Assembly: GCA_905182415.1 (NCBI GenBank)
Contig: CAJJBK010000045.1
Coordinates: forward strand, 1-39,252
Direction: 5' to 3'
Source of the DNA: an uncultured Woeseiaceae bacterium
Lineage (GTDB): Bacteria; Pseudomonadota; Gammaproteobacteria; Steroidobacterales; Woeseiaceae
DNA: 39,252 bases
Positions 33,718 through 39,252 of the stretch are shown here, piece by piece. Position 1 is the stretch's first letter, and every line of letters starts with the position of its first letter. A model generated the notes under the pieces. The model had not been told where the DNA came from, did not search any database, and saw only the letters and a list, made by a program, of their open reading frames with translations. Both the position numbers and the translations under genes were made by a program.

Positions 33718-35091
33718 TTAACTACGATTATCACTTAAAGCGTCCTTAAATCGATACAACTGGATCATTCCTTGTAAATAATACCTTCGTAAGGCACTTA
33801 AAGGAAATTTAGGTGACAAGCCATAAACTATTCGCGGAAGATCGCTTGGTATTTGATTGCTTTTACCGTACTTTCCTAACCACTTCGCAAGTTGTAATCC
33901 CGTCCAAGTAGATGTATTTACTCCATTTCCATGATAACCAAAACCAAAATAAACACTTGGATCATCATCCAAACGACCAATTGAGGGAGTCAATCTTCGA
34001 GTAAAACAAACAAAGCCATGCCATTTATGCTCTATCTCAACATTTGACCAATTTGGCCAAATGTTTCGCATTACATTGATGAGATAATTATAATTTTTTT
34101 CTGCACCGAGTCGATCTCCAGATGAGGACCCTCGCCCACCAAATAAAAATCGATTATCTGGCAATAAACGATAATAATTAACCAGCTTTCTTGAATTGAT
34201 GACTGGATTTTGTGTTTGCCAATTATGTGAAGCAAGCTCGTCTTGAGTCAATGGTCTTGTGGTGATAATGGAACTGATGATCGGCAAGCTCCGAGCTTTA
34301 AAATTATCCAGCAAATATTCGGGCATAAAGCCATTGGTTGCGAAAATAACGTACTTTGCTTTTAAAACGCCAGACTTCGTCGTTAAATAATGTGAGTCAT
34401 TATTTTTTTGCCAATCAATAACCTCGCTACCAGAAAAAATCCGTGCGCCATTTTTACTGGCAGCAATTGCTAAACCATTAGCATATCTAAGCGGATGTAT
34501 TCCAAATGTAGGCTCTATCGATACACCACCCCATTGTTGATTTGCATCAAAATATGATTCTTTGAGCTCATCTTTTGAGATAACTGTCGCATTCAAACCT
34601 AAGTATTTTCTCTGAAATTTCGCATGTTCCGTCATTTCTTCTAAATTTCTTTTTGATCTAGCTACTGCTATTTCTGCCGTTCCTTGGATTTTGATATCCA
34701 TCTGCTCATCTATAATGTTGCTTCTCACAAGCTCAACAGCTTCAACTTGAGATTGATAGTAAGTTCGAACGTCTTCAAGACTGTATTTTTTGATTAAATT
34801 TTCCGAAGATTCTGCAACTCCACCAATCGAACAAAAACCACCATTACGACCAGATGCACCCCAGCCAATATGCCCAGCTTCAAGAACGGTTACATCAATA
34901 TCATAATCTTTTGCTAGATGGTAAGCGGCTGATAAACCAGTGTAACCTCCGCCAATGACCGCCACATCACAAGAATGCTCGCCTACCATCTTGGTATTGG
35001 CGGCAATAGAACTACCCTGCGTTGACTCCCATAAGGAATCTTCAGGGGTGTCATATTGATACATGTCCTGACTATATATTGATGACTTCAT
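33718..35091 (-). CDS. FAD-dependent amine oxidoreductase, PuuB/DAO family
   Basis: A 457-residue flavoprotein of the D-amino acid oxidase fold. The FAD-binding VAVIGGGYTGLSAAYHL lies near residue 45, followed by LEAGHIGWGASGRNGG, characteristic of the gamma-glutamylputrescine oxidase (PuuB)-like group. The C-terminal FGFGYHGNGVNTSTWTG closes the FAD site, and FGGRG and TPSIGRLDDDPSVYFG segments also agree. It probably oxidises an amine or N-substituted amino acid; without puuA, puuC or puuD nearby the substrate is open. It is 35 bases after a co-directed MFS transporter gene, suggesting uptake plus oxidation of one compound. The 3' end lies 6 bases from the convergent rubredoxin gene. Confidence 0.82.
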   Translation of the reverse strand: MKSSIYSQDMYQYDTPEDSLWESTQGSSIAANTKMVGEHSCDVAVIGGGYTGLSAAYHLAKDYDIDVTVLEAGHIGWGASGRNGGFCSIGGVAESSENLIKKYSLEDVRTYYQSQVEAVELVRSNIIDEQMDIKIQGTAEIAVARSKRNLEEMTEHAKFQRKYLGLNATVISKDELKESYFDANQQWGGVSIEPTFGIHPLRYANGLAIAASKNGARIFSGSEVIDWQKNNDSHYLTTKSGVLKAKYVIFATNGFMPEYLLDNFKARSLPIISSIITTRPLTQDELASHNWQTQNPVINSRKLVNYYRLLPDNRFLFGGRGSSSGDRLGAEKNYNYLINVMRNIWPNWSNVEIEHKWHGFVCFTRRLTPSIGRLDDDPSVYFGFGYHGNGVNTSTWTGLQLAKWLGKYGKSNQIPSDLPRIVYGLSPKFPLSALRRYYLQGMIQLYRFKDALSDNRS

Positions 35092-35126
35092 AAGTTTATC
35101 GGTCTAAAAAAATATCATAATAGAAA

Positions 35127-36311
35127 TTATCCGGCCTTGAGCAATGCTTTTGTTTCGTTACTAGTCATTCTCAAGCCCACACCAATCATGAGTATAAATG
35201 GAATCGGAATCAACACCAAGGTATACCAGCCATAATAGTACATAATAGTTCCCGCCAATAATGAACCTAATGCCGACATACCAAATACACAAAACTCATT
35301 AATGCCCTGGGCTTTAAATCTCTCACTAGATTGATAAGTATATGTGAGCATGGTTGTGCTGCCTACATACAAGAAATTCCATCCAATTCCAAGCATCACG
35401 AGCGCCATCCAATAATTAAATATGGATTGACCATATAAACCTGCAAAACAGGCAATTAGTAAGCCGACAACTCCAACCATCATTATTTTTGTAAGGCCAA
35501 ATCTTTCGATCAGGAACCCAGATACTAAAGATGGGATATACATAGCCAGAACATGGCTCCTAATTACGTTAGCGGTCGCATCTATTGAGTATCCATCAAT
35601 GACATGCATACTTAAGGGTGTTGCAGTCATAATAAATGTCATTGCGCCATAAGCAACAGTTCCACCAAACATGGCCATTATGAAAACTCTTTGGCCCATA
35701 ATAATGGATAATGGTCTACCAGTATCTCCAGTATCTTTATCTCCTGCTGGACGAAAAGGCGAAAGCAATAGTAGCAAAATAGATTGCACGCCAAATAATA
35801 CCGACAATGAAATCAAACTTCCTGCATAAGGAACACCTACAACCCAATCTTGGCCTCTTGTTACTAACTCTGGTCCAAGTATGGCACCACCGATTGCCCC
35901 TAATAAGATCATCGAGATTGCCCGGCTGACAAATTTTTGCTCCACGCTTTCAGCGGCAGCATAACGATACTGTTGTGAAAATGCAGCATTAATTCCGAAC
36001 ATTGATGCTGCCAAAACAAAGAGGCTAAAACTCTGTGAATGCAACGCATAGGCTGCTATCAAAACTGCACTCGCGGCAGAAAGAGATGCAATACTTGAGC
36101 CAAATTTACGGCCTATCCTCTTCATTAACATGGTTGCAGGAATGGCTGATAAAGCAGTTACTACCACCATCAGTGAGACTGGAAGAGTTGCAATGGATTG
36201 ATTATCGGTTAATGATGACCCGATAATACCACCCAGTGTTACGATCACGATTTGACCGGTTGCGGATATCAATTGACAGAAGAATAATATAAGTAAGTTA
36301 CGAGAATTCAT
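35127..36311 (-). CDS. Major facilitator superfamily transporter
   Basis: A 394-residue inner-membrane protein with about twelve hydrophobic helices and a charged central loop (FRPAGDKDTGDTGRPLS, about residues 187-203) separating the two halves. The loop after helix 2 has MKRIGRKFGS, the MFS motif A region, and the second half carries IERFGLTKIMMVG. It is read with the PuuB-like oxidase 35 bases downstream, so its substrate may be an amine or related small molecule, but the sequence does not identify it. The start at 36311 is the first Met before helix 1. Confidence 0.82.
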   Translation of the reverse strand: MNSRNLLILFFCQLISATGQIVIVTLGGIIGSSLTDNQSIATLPVSLMVVVTALSAIPATMLMKRIGRKFGSSIASLSAASAVLIAAYALHSQSFSLFVLAASMFGINAAFSQQYRYAAAESVEQKFVSRAISMILLGAIGGAILGPELVTRGQDWVVGVPYAGSLISLSVLFGVQSILLLLLSPFRPAGDKDTGDTGRPLSIIMGQRVFIMAMFGGTVAYGAMTFIMTATPLSMHVIDGYSIDATANVIRSHVLAMYIPSLVSGFLIERFGLTKIMMVGVVGLLIACFAGLYGQSIFNYWMALVMLGIGWNFLYVGSTTMLTYTYQSSERFKAQGINEFCVFGMSALGSLLAGTIMYYYGWYTLVLIPIPFILMIGVGLRMTSNETKALLKAG

Positions 36312-36345
36312 GTTTCATTTTAATTAAATTCAGTTTTTAGGATGA

Positions 36346-36367
36346 TAGGTAAATCGCATTCTACCTA
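36346..36367. repeat. Inverted repeat between divergent MFS and membrane-protein genes
   Basis: Arms TAGGTA (36346-36351) and TACCTA (36362-36367) are separated by 10 bases inside the 143-base divergent gap. The layout would suit a dimeric repressor site for the MFS/oxidase pair. Six-base arms can arise by chance, so the call is weak. Confidence 0.25.
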
Positions 36368-36454
36368 AATTAACGAAGCAGTGACCGTAATATTTATGGT
36401 AATAAATTGATTGATCATTAATATACTATGAAACGATAAAATATGGGCAACTAA

Positions 36455-37270
36455 ATGCTAACAAGAGAAACCTATTTTCAATACTTTAAGTACAGTATTT
36501 ATATACTCTTAACCTTCAATTTCTATTTCTTTTTTATCGAAGATGTTGCTGCTCTCTCAATACGTTTTCCAGATGGAGTACAGTTAGATCAAATCATCAA
36601 TGCCTATGCAACCTCAATAGATACAGTTGCATGGTTAATCTTGGTTTGGATATTAGAACTAGAGACATATATCCTAGAAGAGGATCAAATTACCCCGGTC
36701 ATGGAATATACCTCACTGACCATTAGAGCAATTTGTTACGGATTTATTATCTATGCTTTCTTTGGTTATTGCTCAGCTTTGCTTTTTTACTATGATACAA
36801 ACCTGCTTCAAGAAATAGACTTGTGCTCTTTAGCGAATGGAGAATGGACTTACTCACAAATGATAGGTGAATATACACCTATCTCTACAGAAAATTGCTC
36901 ATTTTTAAGCACATCAAATGAATTTTTAAGATTTGGGAGTACCTCGGCAATTGCTGATATCTCAGGTGCAAAGGATATTATTTGGCTTGGTTGGATTGAT
37001 GTAATTAATTCAGGAGTTTGGATATTAGTGGTACTCATTATTGAGTTAAATATAAGGTTACAAGAAAAAAATATTAAAAAAAATCTATCGCTAAAACTAA
37101 GCAATTTTAATCAATACATCTTATATCCAATACTTTTTATCAATGCATTTTATTGGGGTTTAGAGGGTGATTTTGTAGATTTTTGGGACGCTTTTTTATG
37201 GCTTGTTGCCTTTATTTTTATAGAATTAAATATCATTCAATGGCGTGATGAGAACACAGAGCAAGTGTGA
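36455..37270 (+). CDS. Unrecognised six-helix membrane protein with three-fold repeat
   Basis: A 271-residue protein I do not recognise. Predicted membrane helices are at about 13-29, 54-71, 88-112, 181-200, 221-236 and 243-260. The even-numbered helices share the motif W-x7-E-L: Trp60/Glu68, Trp189/Glu197 and Trp249/Glu257, each followed by a short charged stretch (EED, QEKN, WRDEN). The protein therefore looks like three two-helix hairpins. The 113-180 loop has two cysteines (124 and 148) that could form a disulfide if outside the cytoplasm. There is no signal peptide, enzyme motif or known domain. It stands alone, divergent from the MFS gene and 100 bases before the Tat-signal protein. Membrane location is firm; function unknown. 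Confidence 0.75.
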   Translation: MLTRETYFQYFKYSIYILLTFNFYFFFIEDVAALSIRFPDGVQLDQIINAYATSIDTVAWLILVWILELETYILEEDQITPVMEYTSLTIRAICYGFIIYAFFGYCSALLFYYDTNLLQEIDLCSLANGEWTYSQMIGEYTPISTENCSFLSTSNEFLRFGSTSAIADISGAKDIIWLGWIDVINSGVWILVVLIIELNIRLQEKNIKKNLSLKLSNFNQYILYPILFINAFYWGLEGDFVDFWDAFLWLVAFIFIELNIIQWRDENTEQV

Positions 37271-37370
37271 TGGTTTATTAGCCTAACAAGGTCAGTACAA
37301 TACTTGATCATAATTACTATTGAGTTTAAATTGAACTGAAGCTCAATAAAAAACTAAATATAGGAATACA

Positions 37371-37931
37371 GTGGATCGTAGAACAGCTCTAAAAAGTCTT
37401 GGCCTAATGTTTGGAACTTCATTGATTCCTCCATTAAAGGCGGCCATTGATGAAGATTTCGATCCAATCCTGCTGACTGGTGCAGATATATTTACTTCTG
37501 ACCAAAGGGCTGACATTGAGGCATTATCAGAAATTATCCTTCCAGAGACTGACACACCGGGGGCAAGTGAAGCCCAAGTATTAAATTATATCGAAAGTAT
37601 GCTTCAAGAATGGTATTCATTAGAGCATCGAAAGAATTTCATGAATGGTTTAAATTATTTTCAAAATCAATGTTTTTTATTGAATAAAAAGCCTTTCAAT
37701 GAATTAAAGAATGAGCTACAGCTTGATTTAATAGTCACTCTTAATACGGGGATTGATAAGACTAATTACAACATCTTTGCTGATTTCTTTGAAGAAATGA
37801 GGCAGTTGACAATCACGGGCTATTATACCTCGGAAACAGGTATGACTGTTGAAAGGCATTATTTACCTATTCCCGGGAAATATGATGGTGCTTACCCATA
37901 CAATAAGATTAAAACACTTTTCACTTCTTAG
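37371..37931 (+). CDS. Gluconate 2-dehydrogenase subunit 3-like protein, Tat-exported
   Basis: Predicted small subunit/chaperone of a periplasmic GMC-type sugar dehydrogenase. The 186-residue protein starts with a twin-arginine signal (DRRTALKSLG, then GTSLIPP), so it is likely exported folded, dragging its flavoprotein partner. The mature part has ADIEALSEIILPETDTPGA, the family's conserved N-terminal segment, and ends with TGYYTSETGM and LPIPGKYDGAYPY. The start is a GTG at 37371 with an AGGA site 5 bases upstream. The DUF1080 gene follows 9 bases later, and a GMC flavoprotein gene converges from the right edge, so the expected partner is present though on the other strand. Confidence 0.85.
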   Translation: MDRRTALKSLGLMFGTSLIPPLKAAIDEDFDPILLTGADIFTSDQRADIEALSEIILPETDTPGASEAQVLNYIESMLQEWYSLEHRKNFMNGLNYFQNQCFLLNKKPFNELKNELQLDLIVTLNTGIDKTNYNIFADFFEEMRQLTITGYYTSETGMTVERHYLPIPGKYDGAYPYNKIKTLFTS

Positions 37932-37940
37932 TATATTAAA

Positions 37941-38690
37941 ATGAAAAATAAAAACATTATTAAAATTAAATTAATCCTTTTAATACTTTTATTTAATACA
38001 AATATAATTACATCAGCTCAAGAAATTATAAATCCTGAGGAAACAGAAATATGGGAACCTACTCCATTAATAATAGATACATTCAATCGATCGATACCCT
38101 CAGATGCAATAATACTTTTTAATAAAAAATCATTAGATAAATGGAAAAGACTCGATGGAAGCAAAGCTCTTTGGTCGGTCGAAAAAGATACCTTCACAAT
38201 TAAACCTGGCACTGGTGATATCATTACTAATCAAGAGTTTACAGATGTGCAACTGCACATTGAGTGGCGAACTCCAATTGTAGAAGATACCATGGGCCAG
38301 AATCGAGGTAATAGTGGTATATATTTTCAACAACGTTATGAATTGCAAATACTTGATTCGTTCGAAAATAAAACATATATCAACGGTCAGGCAGGAAGTA
38401 TTTACAAACAATTTAGCCCTTTAGTCAATGCCAGTAAGGGTCCTGATATATGGCAAACTTACGATATTGTCTTTATAGCGCCAACATTTAACATCGATAA
38501 AAGTATCAAAACGAATGCGAGTATGACTGTTTTTCATAATGGTGTTCTGATCCAATTTAACTCTATTTTAAAAGGATCAACTACTTATATCGGCCAGCCA
38601 GAATATGAATCTCACGAGAAGGACTCAATCTTACTCCAAGATCATGGGAGCAAAGTTTCGTTTAGGAATATCTGGGTACGAGAACTATAA
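37941..38690 (+). CDS. DUF1080 family protein, probable 3-keto-glycoside hydrolase
   Basis: A 249-residue exported protein: an N-terminal Sec signal (KLILLILLFNTNIITSA, cleavage near residue 26) precedes a concanavalin-like jelly-roll domain of the DUF1080 (3-keto-disaccharide hydrolase) family. Diagnostic strings are IILFNKKSLDKWKRLDG, LHIEWRTP, RGNSGIYFQQRYELQILDS and the terminal LLQDHGSKVSFRNIWVREL. Characterised members act on glycosides already oxidised at C3. It lies 9 bases after the subunit-3 gene, and 8 bases from the convergent GMC gene, a neighbourhood that fits oxidation followed by cleavage. Substrate is not predictable. Confidence 0.87.
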   Translation: MKNKNIIKIKLILLILLFNTNIITSAQEIINPEETEIWEPTPLIIDTFNRSIPSDAIILFNKKSLDKWKRLDGSKALWSVEKDTFTIKPGTGDIITNQEFTDVQLHIEWRTPIVEDTMGQNRGNSGIYFQQRYELQILDSFENKTYINGQAGSIYKQFSPLVNASKGPDIWQTYDIVFIAPTFNIDKSIKTNASMTVFHNGVLIQFNSILKGSTTYIGQPEYESHEKDSILLQDHGSKVSFRNIWVREL

Positions 38691-38698
38691 TTGAGTGA

Positions 38699-39252
38699 TT
38701 ATATTTTATTTGCTTGTAACTGTTCTATCGCATAATCAGCGGCTCTTGCTGTAAGCGCCATATATGTAATAGAAGGATTAACACAAGAAGCTGACGTCAT
38801 AATAGATCCATCTGTGATAAATACATTCCCTGCAACATGCATCTGATTCTGACGATTTACGATTGATTCCCTAGGATCATTACCCATTCGGGCTCCACCC
38901 ATTTCATGAATACCTGTGCCAGGAGCAGAGGGTGTGGTTCTGGTCTTTATGTGAACGCAACCAGCACTTTTTAGCATCTTTACGGCTTGATCAGTTGCAT
39001 CTTTGATCATATTGAGTTCATTCTTACTCCATTCAAATTCAAATTTTACTTGAGGGACACCAAAACGGTCCACTTTATTACTATCAAGTAACATCCTATT
39101 TTTGCTGCGAGGTAAAACTTCACAAAAAGCATGCAAAGGGAGTTGCCATGGACCTGGGATACGAAGATTTTTCTTTAGCTGAGCGCCGTAACCACTGATA
39201 TTTTCAGGCGGTAAACGTCCATCGCCCCATGATTGAAAATTATACCCTCTAC
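38699..39252 (-). CDS. GMC-family oxidoreductase, C-terminal part (cut by window edge)
   Basis: The visible 183 residues are the C terminus of a flavin-dependent GMC dehydrogenase; the frame is open to 39252, so the N-terminal FAD domain lies outside. The reading starts RGYNFQSWGDGRLPPENISG and leads through ISGYGAQLKKNLRIPGPW. The GMC C-terminal domain is clear: GIHEMGGARMG with the active-site His, VFITDGSIMTSASCVNPS with the partner Asn, and YMALTARAADYAI. This type pairs with gluconate 2-dehydrogenase subunit 3 proteins to oxidise sugars, sometimes at C3. Its partner gene lies about 800 bases away on the opposite strand. Confidence 0.92.
   Translation of the reverse strand, partial: RGYNFQSWGDGRLPPENISGYGAQLKKNLRIPGPWQLPLHAFCEVLPRSKNRMLLDSNKVDRFGVPQVKFEFEWSKNELNMIKDATDQAVKMLKSAGCVHIKTRTTPSAPGTGIHEMGGARMGNDPRESIVNRQNQMHVAGNVFITDGSIMTSASCVNPSITYMALTARAADYAIEQLQANKI

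Overview
This window looks like a chromosomal segment of an AT-rich, gene-dense gammaproteobacterium, probably a marine or other aquatic heterotroph. The evidence is synteny: yebC-ruvC-ruvA-ruvB followed by tolQ-tolR-tolA-tolB-pal-cpoB, a tRNA-Lys just after cpoB, a fused aspartokinase/homoserine dehydrogenase in a thrABC operon, uvrC-pgsA, and purB close to mnmA. Intergenic gaps are short (most under 150 bases), and many genes overlap by 4 bases or abut. I see no phage, insertion sequence, CRISPR array or rRNA. The species cannot be named from the sequence alone.

Layout. 1-3.9 kb (minus strand): a two-domain cupin lipoprotein, then the repair/lipid operon UDG family 5 - uvrC - pgsA. 4-7.6 kb: the pseudouridine synthase rluE (plus), a class II DAHP synthase (minus) and, divergent from it, an ALDH7-type semialdehyde dehydrogenase (plus); the gap between the last two holds two adjacent perfect palindromes. 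7.6-10.1 kb (minus): nucleotide/CoA house-cleaning enzymes MazG and NudL, then fumC. 10.2-13.5 kb (plus): purB, mnmA, tatD. 13.5-18.3 kb (minus): thrA-thrB-thrC, preceded by tRNA-Lys(TTT). 18.6-26.2 kb (minus): yebC, the RuvABC Holliday-junction machinery and the complete Tol-Pal envelope system. 26.6-32.1 kb (minus): the 2-oxoglutarate dehydrogenase complex sucA-sucB-lpd.

32.3-39.25 kb is the accessory end. It has an alkane hydroxylase (alkB) translationally coupled to an atypical rubredoxin, and an MFS transporter paired with a PuuB-like FAD amine oxidase. An unrecognised six-helix membrane protein with a three-fold internal repeat follows. The last genes form an oxidative sugar module: a Tat-exported gluconate-2-dehydrogenase-subunit-3-like protein, a DUF1080 3-keto-glycoside hydrolase-like protein and the C-terminal part of a GMC flavoprotein that runs off the right edge.

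How the genes work together. ThrABC converts aspartate to threonine. Class II DAHP synthase starts aromatic biosynthesis. PurB releases fumarate, which FumC hydrates to malate, and SucAB-Lpd supplies succinyl-CoA, so central TCA flux is well represented. AlkB with rubredoxin could feed medium-chain alkanes into beta-oxidation. The GMC/subunit-3/DUF1080 set could open glycosides by oxidation at C3. The most notable leads are the tandem palindromes at 5951-5989, the repeat-built membrane protein at 36455-37270, the glycine-less rubredoxin, and the oxidative glycoside module at the right edge. I did not find a clearly new multi-gene system.
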